64,000 bases of DNA. Origin: Rhodopseudomonas palustris JSC-3b. GTDB taxonomy: Bacteria > Pseudomonadota > Alphaproteobacteria > Rhizobiales > Xanthobacteraceae. The DNA is taken from the NCBI GenBank assembly GCA_000504425.1, contig KI632513.1, positions 1-64,000 of the forward strand, in the 5' to 3' direction. Under the pieces are notes generated by a model that searched no databases, had not been told where the DNA came from, and saw only the letters and a list, made by a program, of their open reading frames with translations. Shown here in pieces: positions 36,644-45,147 of this stretch; within the stretch, counting starts at the first letter, position 1, and every line of letters starts with the position of its first letter. The position numbers and the translations under genes were made by a program.

Positions 36644-38226
36644 AACTGCTGGGCCCGGACGGTCAGCCGATCGACGCATCGCTGCTGTCGCAAGAAGTGG
36701 CGACGCCCACCACGATCGGCGTGCGCGCGGTGCATCACGAGCGCGTCGCCTCCGGGCTTACGCCCGAGCGGCTCGCCTATGTGCTGCATCAGGCGGAGAT
36801 CGGCTCGGCGCGCGATTACCTGACGCTCGCCGAGGAGATGGAGGAGCGCTATCTGCACTATGCCAGCCAGGTGCAAACGCGGCGGCTGGCGATCGAGGGC
36901 GTGGCGCCGAGCGTCAAGGCACCGAAGGGCGTGCCGGCCAAGATCGTCGATTTTGTCCACGAGCTGGTCGCCGATCCGAACTTTCAGGATGCGACGGGGC
37001 TGATCACGGACGGCATTGCCAAGGGCTATGCGGTGATCGAGCCAATCTGGGAATATGAGCGTGGCGCTCTACGGCCGGTCAAGTACATCTGGCGCGATCA
37101 GCGGTTCTTTCAGTTCGATCTGCTGACGCAGACCGAACTGCGGCTCGCGGTCGACGGCAGCATGGATGGCGAGCCTCTGAAAAAGCCGACTTTCATCGTG
37201 CATGCTCCGCGCAGCAAGGCCGGCATCCCGATCCGCCGCGGCTTCGCGCGCGCCGCCGCCTGGGCCTTCCTGCTGCAATCCTTCGCGCTCAAGGACTGGT
37301 CAGCGTTCGCGGAGATTTATGGCATCCCGCTGCGGCTCGGGCGCTACCATCCCGGTGCGAGCGAGGCCGACAAGAAGGCGCTGCTGCAGGCGGTGCGTTC
37401 GATCGCGGCCGACGCCGCTGCGATCATCCCGCAAGGGATGGCATTGGAGTTTGTCGAGACCAAAGGTCAGCGTGGCGAAGCGGTGTTTGGTCAGTTGCTC
37501 GACTATCTCGACAAACAGGTCTCGAAGCTCGTTGTTGGTCAGACCATGACCTCTGACAACGGCGCGTCGATGGCGCAGGCCAAGGTACACAACGAGGTGC
37601 GGCTCGACATCCAACGCGCGGACGGTCGCCAACTCGCCAACACCGTCAACCGCGATCACATCACCTGGGCGGTCGCGATGAACTTCGGGCCGCAGGACGT
37701 CTATCCAACGGTCGAGTATCCGGTCGCGGAGCCGGAGGATACCAAGGCGCTGGCCGACGGTGTCGCCAAGCTGGTGCCGCTCGGCTTGCGCGTGTCTCAA
37801 TCGGAAATCCTCAGCAAGTTCGGCCTGTCGGAGCCCGGCGAGACCGACAAGGTGCTGACGCCCCCACGGCAGAGCAGCGACCAAGCCGACGCCGCCAATG
37901 ATGAGCCGGAGCCAAAGGCGGCGCGGCTGTCGGCCGGCGTCTGCTCCTGCCCAGACTGCGGCGGTGCGCGCACCGCGACGCTCGCGGCCGCGCCGGCCGA
38001 GCGTGATGATCTGGATCAGCTGGTCGACGAGGCGATGGCGGGCTGGGAGGAATTGGTCGATCCGATGCTGGCGCCGCTGCGCGATGCGGTCGCGCGCGCG
38101 TCGAGCTTTGCGGAGCTTGAGGCCATGCTGCCGCAGCTCGCAGCCAAGGTCGATGGATCGCGGCTTGCCGAGGCACTGGCGCGGCTCACGGCCACCGCGC
38201 GCGGGCTCGGCGACGCGGCCGACTAA
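36637..38226 (+). CDS. Portal protein (DUF935, Mu gp29-like)
   Basis: A 529-aa portal subunit forming the dodecameric DNA channel at the head vertex. It matches the DUF935 family: ARDYLTLAEEMEERYLHYASQVQTRRLAI near the N-terminus, then EYERGALRPVKYIWRDQRFFQFD and YGIPLRLGRYHPGASEADK, and a helical C-terminus with a CSCPDC motif. It starts inside the terminase 3' end. Confidence 0.93.
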   Translation: MVKLLGPDGQPIDASLLSQEVATPTTIGVRAVHHERVASGLTPERLAYVLHQAEIGSARDYLTLAEEMEERYLHYASQVQTRRLAIEGVAPSVKAPKGVPAKIVDFVHELVADPNFQDATGLITDGIAKGYAVIEPIWEYERGALRPVKYIWRDQRFFQFDLLTQTELRLAVDGSMDGEPLKKPTFIVHAPRSKAGIPIRRGFARAAAWAFLLQSFALKDWSAFAEIYGIPLRLGRYHPGASEADKKALLQAVRSIAADAAAIIPQGMALEFVETKGQRGEAVFGQLLDYLDKQVSKLVVGQTMTSDNGASMAQAKVHNEVRLDIQRADGRQLANTVNRDHITWAVAMNFGPQDVYPTVEYPVAEPEDTKALADGVAKLVPLGLRVSQSEILSKFGLSEPGETDKVLTPPRQSSDQADAANDEPEPKAARLSAGVCSCPDCGGARTATLAAAPAERDDLDQLVDEAMAGWEELVDPMLAPLRDAVARASSFAELEAMLPQLAAKVDGSRLAEALARLTATARGLGDAAD

Positions 38227-38228
38227 TC

Positions 38229-39473
38229 ATGCAGCTCACACGGCAGCAACAGGTGCAGCTGATCGCCTCGCTGGCGGCGGTCAAACGCGGTATGACACCG
38301 CCGCCGGAGATCCTCGACTACTTCCGGCTCAAGGAGCTGACGCCGCGCTTCTCTTGGCTCGACGTGTGGGGCGAAGAACATGCCCACGCGTTCACGGTTG
38401 CCGGCGTTACCGAGACCCGCGTGCTGTCGGAATTCAAGGCGGCGATCGACAAGGCGTTGAGCAGCGGCACTGGTTTTGAAGCCTTTAAAGCCGACATTCA
38501 GGCGCGTTTAACACCGCGCGGATGGTGGGGCCCGAAGGTCGTTTCCGATCCCACAGGCAAGTGGAAAGACAAGGTGGTCGATTTCACCCGGCCGCACCGC
38601 CTCGAAACGACGTTTTGGTCGAACGTCCGATCGGCGCGCGCCGCAGGGCAATGGAACCGCATCCAGCGCACCAAGTCCTCGCGCCCGTATCTGGTCTATG
38701 TGCGCTCGGTTGCGGAGCGCAAGCGGCCGGAGCATCTCGCCTGGGTCGGCACCATCCTGCCGGTCGATCATCCATGGTGGCAGTCACATTTTCCCCCAAA
38801 CGGCTGGGGCTGCAAATGCGGCGTGCAGCAGCTCGACCAGGAGGATCGCGATCAGTATCTGCAGCAGGATGGCTATTCAGACCAGCCGCAGGATTTCGGC
38901 GCGGCCGACTACGTCAACAAGCGCTCAGGTGAGGTCACCCGTGTGCCGCGCGGCATTGATCCAGGGTGGCAGACCAATCCCGGCCTGGCGCGCGCCAGGA
39001 CGCTGGTGAAGCAGCTCGCCGATACGCTGGCTGCGGTCGACGCGGACCGGGCAAGACACACCATCGCCAAGCTGTGGCAGGGCAACTGGCCGCGGGCCTT
39101 AGCGAAACTCAATGAGCGGGTGCACCTGCCTGTTGCCGCGTCGAAGCGAGCAGCTGAGGAGATGCAGGCCAAATGCGACGTTGTCGTTGTGGCCAACGAC
39201 GTGACCGCCGCCAAGACCGGCAAGCATGCTGCGGTGGACATCAGCAGCTTCGGCCAGGTGCAGAATATTCTCGAAACGGGTGAATGGTTGGACGGCGGCG
39301 ATCGGTCGATCCGGCACGTCCTTGCGGTGATCGACGGAGTGCATTGGGTTCTGGTTCTCCGGCGATCACCGACAGGCTACCTGCAAGTACGTACCCTGTT
39401 CGCGGCCGATGCCAAGCGTCACCGCGATATCCGACGGCGTGAGGACCGATTTAAATCAGAGAGGGATGATTAG
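38229..39473 (+). CDS. Head morphogenesis protein (Mu gp30/F-like) with C-terminal nuclease-like domain
   Basis: A 414-aa minor head protein. The first about 260 residues are the Mu F type: FRLKELTPRFSWLDVWGEEHAHAFTVAG, the WNRIQRTKSSRPYL region, HPWWQSHFPPNGWGCKCGV, and the closing GIDPGWQTNPG. The last about 100 residues add a small beta domain (RHVLAVIDGVHWVLVLRRSPTGYLQV) resembling the Barnase/EndoU/ColicinE5-D/RelE-like nucleases often fused to F proteins. Such a domain could enter the cell with the DNA. The nuclease reading is inference. Confidence 0.88.
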   Translation: MQLTRQQQVQLIASLAAVKRGMTPPPEILDYFRLKELTPRFSWLDVWGEEHAHAFTVAGVTETRVLSEFKAAIDKALSSGTGFEAFKADIQARLTPRGWWGPKVVSDPTGKWKDKVVDFTRPHRLETTFWSNVRSARAAGQWNRIQRTKSSRPYLVYVRSVAERKRPEHLAWVGTILPVDHPWWQSHFPPNGWGCKCGVQQLDQEDRDQYLQQDGYSDQPQDFGAADYVNKRSGEVTRVPRGIDPGWQTNPGLARARTLVKQLADTLAAVDADRARHTIAKLWQGNWPRALAKLNERVHLPVAASKRAAEEMQAKCDVVVVANDVTAAKTGKHAAVDISSFGQVQNILETGEWLDGGDRSIRHVLAVIDGVHWVLVLRRSPTGYLQVRTLFAADAKRHRDIRRREDRFKSERDD

Positions 39474-39677
39474 CAGCCGGGGGGTCGTGACATCCCCGCG
39501 TCCATATACCATTCGAACGGTACACTGCCTCGGCTGCCGCTGTCGATAATAGTGCCGAACACCCTCGGCCGCAAGATCGCCAAAAACGGCCGCTGATGCG
39601 TTTTCCGGGCTGACCTTCCCGACATACATCCGGCCGCGAAACTCGCACCACGACGTTAAAGAGGTGCTTTTACTCAC
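39456..39677 (-). CDS. Possible small opposite-strand gene, unknown
   Basis: A 73-aa frame from GTG 39677 (MSKSTSLTSWCEFRGRMYVG), opposite to and overlapping the end of the head morphogenesis gene. It has no clear ribosome site and no family. It fills most of the 266-bp gap before late promoter 2. Being next to a nuclease-like domain, it could be an immunity protein, but this is weak. Confidence 0.3.
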   Translation of the reverse strand: MSKSTSLTSWCEFRGRMYVGKVSPENASAAVFGDLAAEGVRHYYRQRQPRQCTVRMVYGRGDVTTPRLLIIPL

Positions 39678-39740
39678 GCGTTATTGGCGTTAGGAACGTC
39701 TCGACCGCCGATGGGGTCAGATCGGCCCCCAAAATGGCCG

Positions 39741-39788
39741 CCGCTGACAGTTGTCAGCGGCTCCTGCGGCGGGGTGCACCGCTAAATG
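39741..39788 (+). promoter_or_regulatory. Late promoter 2: palindrome plus -10-like box
   Basis: CCGCTGACAGTTGTCAGCGG (39741-39760), one mismatch from the first copy, then CTAAAT (39782-39787) 22 bp past it. It is 35 bp before the protease/scaffold gene that opens the head operon. Confidence 0.7.
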
Positions 39789-39795
39789 TGCACCC

Positions 39796-40818
39796 ATGAC
39801 AAACCCCTCCGCAAGCCTCTCGAACGAACTTCCCGGTGTCGCCATCGGCGTCACCGCGTTGAGCGCCGATGCGCTCGCTGTGGCAAATGGCGAGTGGCCG
39901 CGCTGGGTGCAGGTGACGCCGCGTGGCGAGATCGTCACGCGCGACGGGCGTCGCTACACGTTTGACCCTGAGCGCCTGGTCGCGCGCTTTGCCGCCGATG
40001 GCATCGATGTGCCGTCCGATCTCGATCATGCGATCTCGCGTAAGGCGACCAGTGGCGACAGGGCAGATGCGGTCGGCTGGATCAAGCGGCTCGAAGCGCG
40101 CCCCGATGGCACCTATGCGCTCGTCGACATGCTGGATGCCGGCAAAGAGGCGCTGACCAAGAAGACGCATCGCTATGTGTCGCCGACTTTCGCGCACACC
40201 GAGACGGGTCTCGCCACTTGGCTGCACTCGATCGCGCTCGTCGCGGCGCCGGCTCTGGCAATGCCGGCGATCGCGTCCGCACAACCGACTAACCACCAGG
40301 AGACGACGATGTCGAAAGAGATCGCAAAGGCGCTCGGCCTTGCGGACAATGCCGACGAGGCCGCGTGCCTCTCGGCGATCACCACCCTGGCCGCCGGAAA
40401 GGTCGACAAGGCCGTCCATGACCAGGCGCTCGCCAATCTGACCGCCGCTAACCAGAAGGTGGCGGCACTGCAGGCGGACCTCGCCGCGCGCGATCAGGCC
40501 GACCACAAGGCCAAGGTCGACGCCGTGATCGAGGCGGCTCTGACAGCCAAGAAGATTGTTCCCGCGCAGCGCGACCAGTTCGTGGCGCTGTGCGCTACCG
40601 CCGAGGGTCTCGCGCAGGTGCAGGCGCTGCTGGCCGCGACGCCGGCCAACTTGCAGGCCTCCGACCTCGGCACCCGCGCGGCGCCGTCGGGCGACGCTGC
40701 GTCGCCGTCCGATCTCCTCGCCAAGGCTCACGCGCTGATTGAGGGCGCGAGCAAGTCGGGCCTCTCTCTCTCTCTCGCCGATGCTGTCGTCCAGGCCAAC
40801 AATGGAGTCTCCGCATGA
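39796..40818 (+). CDS. Head maturation protease/scaffold (Mu I-like)
   Basis: A 340-aa protein. The N-terminal half is a Mu gpI-type capsid protease (FDPERLVARFAADGIDVPSDLDHAI, AVGWIKRL, YRYVSPTFAHTETG-like, then HSIALVAAPAL). The C-terminal half is a charged coiled-coil scaffold (NQKVAALQADLAARDQADHKAKVDAVIEAALTAKKI). I start at ATG 39796, just past the late promoter; earlier starts lie inside the promoter. A separate internal start produces the scaffold alone. Confidence 0.9.
   Translation: MTNPSASLSNELPGVAIGVTALSADALAVANGEWPRWVQVTPRGEIVTRDGRRYTFDPERLVARFAADGIDVPSDLDHAISRKATSGDRADAVGWIKRLEARPDGTYALVDMLDAGKEALTKKTHRYVSPTFAHTETGLATWLHSIALVAAPALAMPAIASAQPTNHQETTMSKEIAKALGLADNADEAACLSAITTLAAGKVDKAVHDQALANLTAANQKVAALQADLAARDQADHKAKVDAVIEAALTAKKIVPAQRDQFVALCATAEGLAQVQALLAATPANLQASDLGTRAAPSGDAASPSDLLAKAHALIEGASKSGLSLSLADAVVQANNGVSA
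40309..40818 (+). CDS. Internal-start scaffold protein (Mu Z-like)
   Basis: An in-frame ATG (MSKEIAKALGLADNAD) preceded by AGGAGACGACG would give a 169-aa scaffold consisting of the C-terminal part of the protease. Mu makes its scaffold Z from the I gene in the same way. The scaffold helps build the procapsid and is then degraded by the protease. A CT dinucleotide run at 40761-40776 lies near its end. Confidence 0.75.
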   Translation: MSKEIAKALGLADNADEAACLSAITTLAAGKVDKAVHDQALANLTAANQKVAALQADLAARDQADHKAKVDAVIEAALTAKKIVPAQRDQFVALCATAEGLAQVQALLAATPANLQASDLGTRAAPSGDAASPSDLLAKAHALIEGASKSGLSLSLADAVVQANNGVSA

Positions 40819-41201
40819 CCGAAGCACTGATCAAGAGCTTCGTCGCCGACGCTGCGATCCGGGGCAATCGGATCGTTGCGTTTCACGCTACCAAGCAGGC
40901 CGGCATCGAAGCCGCCTCCAACGCCGCCCCGATCCTCGGCGTCTCGACCTCGCCCGGTGCCAAGGCTGCCGGCATGGTCGATGTGGTGCAGCTCGGTCTT
41001 GCCGAGGTCGTGCTGGGCGGCGCCGTCGATCGCGGCTCACAGGTGACCTCAGACGCCGAAGGTCGTGCCGTTGCGCTGCCCGCGCCGGCCGCTGCCGCCA
41101 AGACCGTGCGTACCGTCGGCCAGGTGCAGGCGTCCGGCGTCGAGGGCGACATCGTGCCGATCATCGTCGCCGCCGGGGCCGTCTTCGTCCCGGCCTCGTA
41201 A
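40815..41201 (+). CDS. Head decoration protein (DUF2190-like)
   Basis: A 128-aa beta-rich protein with the DUF2190 pattern (VAFHATKQAGIEAASNAAPILGVSTSPGAK, VVQLGLAEVVLGGAVDRGSQVTSDAEGRAV). In related phages this small protein sits between scaffold and capsid and decorates the shell. It overlaps the scaffold stop. Confidence 0.85.
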   Translation: MTEALIKSFVADAAIRGNRIVAFHATKQAGIEAASNAAPILGVSTSPGAKAAGMVDVVQLGLAEVVLGGAVDRGSQVTSDAEGRAVALPAPAAAAKTVRTVGQVQASGVEGDIVPIIVAAGAVFVPAS

Positions 41202-41314
41202 TACCCAGAGCGCGGTCACCGACAGGCGCGAGCAAAAGTCCCGGCTGCAGCGGTGACGCGGCCGGGCCGTCAAACCCCTCAATCGCCAAATCATCAATCG
41301 CAAGGTAACGCCAC

Positions 41315-42277
41315 ATGGCTCCCAACCGACCGTTTACCGTCAATCCTGTGCTGACCGCGGTGGCGGTCGGTTACGCCAATCCGGCGCAGACGCTGATCGC
41401 CGATCGCGTGCTGCCGCGGGTGCCTGTTGGTTCCGAAAGCTTCAAGTGGACCGAATATCCGCTCGCTGAAGGTTTCAGCGTGCCGGAGACCCGCGTCGGT
41501 CGCACCGGCCAGCCGGCGCGCATGGAGTTCACCGGCACCGAGCGCGACGGCTCGACCGAGGACCATGGCCTCGACGACATGATCCCGATCTCGGACATCA
41601 ACGAGGCCAATCGCCAGCGCGCGGCCGGACTGTCGAACTACGATCCGCGTGCGCGCGCGGTCGAGGGTCTCACCAACGCCATTCAGCTTGCCCGCGAAAT
41701 CCGCGCCGCCGCGCTGATCCACAACGCCGCGAACTACTCGACCGGCCGCAAGGTGATCTTGTCGGGCACCTCGCAGCTGTCGGACTACACAAACTCCACC
41801 CCGATCGACGTGCTGATGGCGGCGATCGACGGCACGCTGGTGTTTCGCGCCAACACTTTGGTCATGGGCCAGGCCGTCTGGGCGAAGCTGCGCAGCCATC
41901 CGCACCTGGTCAACGCCGTGCGCGGCAATCTCACCAACAAGGGCATCATCTCTCGCGAGGAGCTGGCACAGCTGCTGGAGATCAAGCAGGTCCTGGTCGG
42001 CGAAAGCTTCGTCAACAGCGCCAAGAAGGGCCAGGACGTCTCACTGTCGCGGGTGTGGGGCAAGCACATCGCCGCGCTCTACATCGATCCGGCCGCGACC
42101 AACCAGCGCGGCATCACTTTCGGCTTCACCGCCGAGGTTGGCACTCGCATCGCCGGTTCGATTGCCGATCCGAACATCGGTCTGGAAGGCGGCGAGCGCG
42201 TCCGGGTTGGCGAGAAGGTCAAGGAGCTGATCGTCGCCAAGGACGTCGGTTACTTCATCGAAAACGCTGTCGCATAG
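41315..42277 (+). CDS. Major capsid protein
   Basis: A 320-aa HK97-fold-type capsid subunit. The N-terminal part (VNPVLTAVAVGYANPAQTLIADRVLPRVPVGSESFKWTEYP) and the C-terminal beta region (VRVGEKVKELIVAKDVGYFIENAVA) match the capsid proteins that follow DUF2190 in Mu-like phages of alphaproteobacteria. It should be the most abundant late product. It lies 113 bp after the decoration gene; the gap holds no gene. Confidence 0.9.
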   Translation: MAPNRPFTVNPVLTAVAVGYANPAQTLIADRVLPRVPVGSESFKWTEYPLAEGFSVPETRVGRTGQPARMEFTGTERDGSTEDHGLDDMIPISDINEANRQRAAGLSNYDPRARAVEGLTNAIQLAREIRAAALIHNAANYSTGRKVILSGTSQLSDYTNSTPIDVLMAAIDGTLVFRANTLVMGQAVWAKLRSHPHLVNAVRGNLTNKGIISREELAQLLEIKQVLVGESFVNSAKKGQDVSLSRVWGKHIAALYIDPAATNQRGITFGFTAEVGTRIAGSIADPNIGLEGGERVRVGEKVKELIVAKDVGYFIENAVA

Positions 42278-42288
42278 CGGAGGCGAAG

Positions 42289-42504
42289 ATGGCCAAGGAA
42301 CAGATCAAGGCTTCCGGTCAGAACAAGGCCGCAGGCGAAGGCGAGCAAAGCGCTGCGACGAACGAGCAGCAGCTCCACGTCGTCACCCGCGAGGTGATCC
42401 ACGATGGCGATGTCTATGCCGCCGGCGATGACATCGCTCTCACGCGCAAACAGCACGCGCAGCTCCACGCTGTCGGTGCCGTGGCCGAAGGCTGGCGCGA
42501 CTGA
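42289..42504 (+). CDS. Small head-region protein (Mu gp35-like position)
   Basis: A 71-aa protein: a polar, disordered start (KASGQNKAAGEGEQSAATNEQQ) and a short fold (LHVVTREVIHDGDVYAAGDDIALTRKQHAQL). In position it corresponds to Mu gp35. Ribosome site GCGGAGG. Function unknown. Confidence 0.7.
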   Translation: MAKEQIKASGQNKAAGEGEQSAATNEQQLHVVTREVIHDGDVYAAGDDIALTRKQHAQLHAVGAVAEGWRD

Positions 42505-42553
42505 GTTTGTGCACGCGCGGGACTGGCGCTGCACCGCGGACACCGTCCGCCTC

Positions 42554-42577
42554 GCCGAGGGCGTAAGCGCCCTCGGC
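42554..42577. other. Perfect 10-bp intergenic hairpin
   Basis: GCCGAGGGCG pairs exactly with CGCCCTCGGC around a TAAG loop, in the 101-bp gap between two head genes. There is no T-run, so it is more likely an RNA-processing or stability element than a terminator. Confidence 0.55.
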
Positions 42578-42605
42578 ATCTCCGCAAGAGAGTGCGAGGG
42601 GCTCA

Positions 42606-42812
42606 ATGTCTAATGCAGAAATCGACGATGCTTTCTACCAGGAAGGCGCATCCGCCGCCGCCGCGGGCCTGACCCTGCGCGCGGGTCTTGAGCGATTTCT
42701 CGGCAAGCCGAACAATTCAGAGACCAAGAGACAGCTGGGCTCGTTCTTGTTCGGCTTTGCTGATGGCGTTCTCGCGCAGCTCCGGTATGTCGCTTCAGGG
42801 ACGGAAGGCTGA
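42606..42812 (+). CDS. Small head-region protein, unknown
   Basis: A 68-aa protein (MSNAEIDDAFYQEGASAAAAGLTLRAG) with a helical, mildly hydrophobic C-terminus (LGSFLFGFADGVLAQL). It is 2 bp before the DUF1320 gene. No family recognised. Confidence 0.6.
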   Translation: MSNAEIDDAFYQEGASAAAAGLTLRAGLERFLGKPNNSETKRQLGSFLFGFADGVLAQLRYVASGTEG

Positions 42813-42814
42813 TC

Positions 42815-43288
42815 ATGACCGCTTTTGCCGCTCTTGCCGACGTCCTGGCGCGCTATCCGTCCGAGGCCACCATCCTGGCGGCGGATGAGGCCACGCGCGA
42901 GCGCGACGACAGCCGGATCGAGGCGGCGCTGATCGACGCGACCGCCGAAGTGAGAGCAATCTTGGCAGCGCGCTACACGCGGGCGGAACTCGACCGGATC
43001 GATGATGACAGCCGCGGCGCGCTGCGCATCTACACCACCGATATTGCGCTCTATCGCGTGGCGCTCTCCTTTGGCCGCTCGAATGAGCGCGTCAAGGAGC
43101 GCTACGACGTTGCGATCGCGCGGCTCAATGCGATCGGCAAAGGCACGGCCGCGTTGACTTTTGATGGTCCCGGCGGCGGTGGCACTGGTGGCACGGACGG
43201 CACTGTGACCGGCGCGGTGTCGCCCAACGAGGCCATGATCATCGCCAATGAGCGGGTGATGACCCGCGACCGGCTGCGGGGCTGGTGA
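42815..43288 (+). CDS. Head-tail connector protein (DUF1320, Mu gp36-like)
   Basis: A 157-aa protein matching DUF1320: FAALADVLARYPSEATILAADEA, helical middle (DATAEVRAILAARYTRAELDRID), ILRIYTTDIALYRVAL-like segment, and a Gly-rich loop before the end. In Mu this is gp36, an adaptor between portal and tail. It ends overlapping the next gene. Confidence 0.85.
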   Translation: MTAFAALADVLARYPSEATILAADEATRERDDSRIEAALIDATAEVRAILAARYTRAELDRIDDDSRGALRIYTTDIALYRVALSFGRSNERVKERYDVAIARLNAIGKGTAALTFDGPGGGGTGGTDGTVTGAVSPNEAMIIANERVMTRDRLRGW

Positions 43289-43782
43289 TGGATAGCGGCG
43301 TCCGCATCGAGATCGATCTGTCTGACCTGACCTCGGCACTCGCCGGGCTGGACCGGATCGGCTCAAAACTACCGACCGAAGATCTGATGTCGGACATCGG
43401 CGCGCGCCTGGAATACTCGACGCGCGAGCGCATCCTGTCGACCAAGACGTCGCCCGATGGCACGCCATGGCCTGCCAACGCCGAGGGCACGTCGATCCTG
43501 CTGCGCACCGGCGATCATCTGCTGGGCTCGATCGCGTGGACCGCCTCGGCGACCGAGACCGAGGTCGGCTCATCCTGGCAATTCGCGCACGTCCACCAGG
43601 AGGGCATGACGATCAGCGCCAAAAATGCCGAGCGGCTGTCTTTTGTAGTTGGTGGCCGCCATGTGAGCAAAAAGTCGGTCACCATTCCGGCTCGGCCCTT
43701 CGTTGGGATGTCGGCTGAGGATGCGGCCAAGATTGATCGGCTCGCGACCGCTTTCGTGGCCAAGCATCTGGTGGCCAAATGA
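43288..43782 (+). CDS. Phage virion morphogenesis protein (Mu gpG-like tail completion)
   Basis: A 164-aa protein with the virion-morphogenesis pattern: a helical start (LSDLTSALAGLDRI), IGARLEYSTRERILSTKTSPDGTPWPA, then LRTGDHLLGSIAW and the closing RPFVGMSAEDAAKIDRLATAFV. In Mu (gpG) and P2 (gpS) it completes the head-tail joint. It overlaps both neighbours. Confidence 0.88.
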   Translation: MDSGVRIEIDLSDLTSALAGLDRIGSKLPTEDLMSDIGARLEYSTRERILSTKTSPDGTPWPANAEGTSILLRTGDHLLGSIAWTASATETEVGSSWQFAHVHQEGMTISAKNAERLSFVVGGRHVSKKSVTIPARPFVGMSAEDAAKIDRLATAFVAKHLVAK

Positions 43783-44351
43783 TCGCGCCTGCAACGCTCG
43801 CGGAGCGGCTTCAGGATTGCGCTTTGATCCGCCTGATGACGGCGCTGGAAGCGACGTTAAAGACACATTTTCCGGGCGTCGCGGTGCGCCATCATCCCGG
43901 GCGCATCGACGTCGCCGACCTTATCAACGCCGAGATATTCGCGCCGCCGATGATCGCCATCGCTGCGGTGCGCTGGAAAGAGGCTGGGGATCTCGATGGC
44001 TCGTGGGCCATGACCGTCGAGATCGCGGCCTATATCGTCACCGGCGACATGGCGATCGGCGGCAAGGCCGTCGCGCGGCAAGACGTGGCGTTCGCACTCT
44101 CGCAAGGGCTGCTGCAGCTGCTCGGCGATCTCGATATCCCGCGCTGGGGGCTGACATCGGTCACGGCGCCGACCAAAGCCGATGCCCGGCCGCTGTTTAC
44201 CTCAGAAATGTTTGCCAAGGGCGCCGCATATTACGCGGTGACCTGGGAGCAGACGATGGCGGGCTTTGGCAGCCTGCCGCTGGTGCCGCACCGCATCGAC
44301 ATCGTGCAAGATTTCGACGGCGCAGAACTGGATGCGGAGGGCCCGGTATGA
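43779..44351 (+). CDS. DUF1834/gp37-like phage protein
   Basis: A 190-aa protein (LIRLMTALEATLKTHFPGVAVRHHPGRIDVADLI, then IAAVRWKEAGDLDGSWAMTVEIAAYIV). Size, fold and position fit the DUF1834/Gp37 family at the head-tail boundary of Mu-like phages, probably a tail terminator or connector. It overlaps both flanking genes. Confidence 0.75.
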   Translation: MIAPATLAERLQDCALIRLMTALEATLKTHFPGVAVRHHPGRIDVADLINAEIFAPPMIAIAAVRWKEAGDLDGSWAMTVEIAAYIVTGDMAIGGKAVARQDVAFALSQGLLQLLGDLDIPRWGLTSVTAPTKADARPLFTSEMFAKGAAYYAVTWEQTMAGFGSLPLVPHRIDIVQDFDGAELDAEGPV

Positions 44352-44947
44352 TCACCGACCCGCAAGTCCGCGCGCTGCTACGGCATCTGCGCAATCTCGA
44401 AAAGCGCGTCGGCGAGGTCGACCAGCGCGTGGCGCGCGTCGTCATGACCGGCAAGGTGCTCAAGGTCCGCGCGGCCGGCGACGATTGGCAGGTCAAGATG
44501 GAGATCGGCCGCGATCCCGAGACCGACAAGGTGGTGGAATCGCCGTGGGTGCTGGTGCAGCCGCTCGGCGCCGGCGCACTCAAGATCAAAGCCAAGCCCG
44601 CCGAGGGCGAGCAGATGCGGCTACTATCACCATCCGGCGTGGTCGGCTCCGGGTCGATCGCGATCCGCGCCGCCTATGACGACGATCATCCCGCGCCCAA
44701 GGGTGACGAGGATTTGGTGGTGGTCGTCGGCAAATCGACGCTGCGCATCAAGGACGGGCTGATCCTCGCCAAGGTCGGCGACAACGAGATCGAACTGACG
44801 GGCGATGGTGCCAACGTGACCGTCAAGAACGGCCACGGCCACGTGGTCGGCAAATGGCATCTGGGCGTGGATGCCAAAGACGAGAAAGCATCGGCACCGG
44901 TTTCGACCGAAGCCGGCCCGGCCAAGCAAGTCACAGCAAAGGTGTGA
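44348..44947 (+). CDS. Baseplate assembly protein V (spike)
   Basis: A 199-aa protein of the P2 gpV/phage_base_V type: an N-terminal helix (LRHLRNLEKRVGEVDQRVARV), an OB-fold domain (GKVLKVRAAGDDWQVKM...WVLVQPLGAG), and a C-terminal beta-helix part (KDGLILAKVGDNEIELTGDGANVTVKNGHGHVVG). The trimer forms the membrane-piercing spike. It opens the P2-type tail module. Confidence 0.87.
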   Translation: MITDPQVRALLRHLRNLEKRVGEVDQRVARVVMTGKVLKVRAAGDDWQVKMEIGRDPETDKVVESPWVLVQPLGAGALKIKAKPAEGEQMRLLSPSGVVGSGSIAIRAAYDDDHPAPKGDEDLVVVVGKSTLRIKDGLILAKVGDNEIELTGDGANVTVKNGHGHVVGKWHLGVDAKDEKASAPVSTEAGPAKQVTAKV

Positions 44948-44950
44948 GAC

Positions 44951-45145
44951 ATGACCACGAAGGACTATCGCATCACTATTCGCCGGCCGATCGGCGGCCG
45001 CATGCGCGCCGTCGGCGAAATCGTCTCGCTGACCGCGCGCGAATTTGAGGCCGAGGCGCCCTGGGGCGGCCTCGAGGAGGTCAAGCCGGAGGCCGCCACC
45101 AGCGACGACAAGCCCGCTGACAAGGGCACGCGAAAGGGCAAGTAA
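44951..45145 (+). CDS. Small baseplate-region protein, unknown
   Basis: A 64-aa protein: short beta start (KDYRITIRRPIGGRMRAVGEIVSL) and charged tail ending TRKGK. It lies between V and W with 2-3 bp gaps. No family recognised. Confidence 0.6.
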   Translation: MTTKDYRITIRRPIGGRMRAVGEIVSLTAREFEAEAPWGGLEEVKPEAATSDDKPADKGTRKGK

Positions 45146-45147
45146 TC

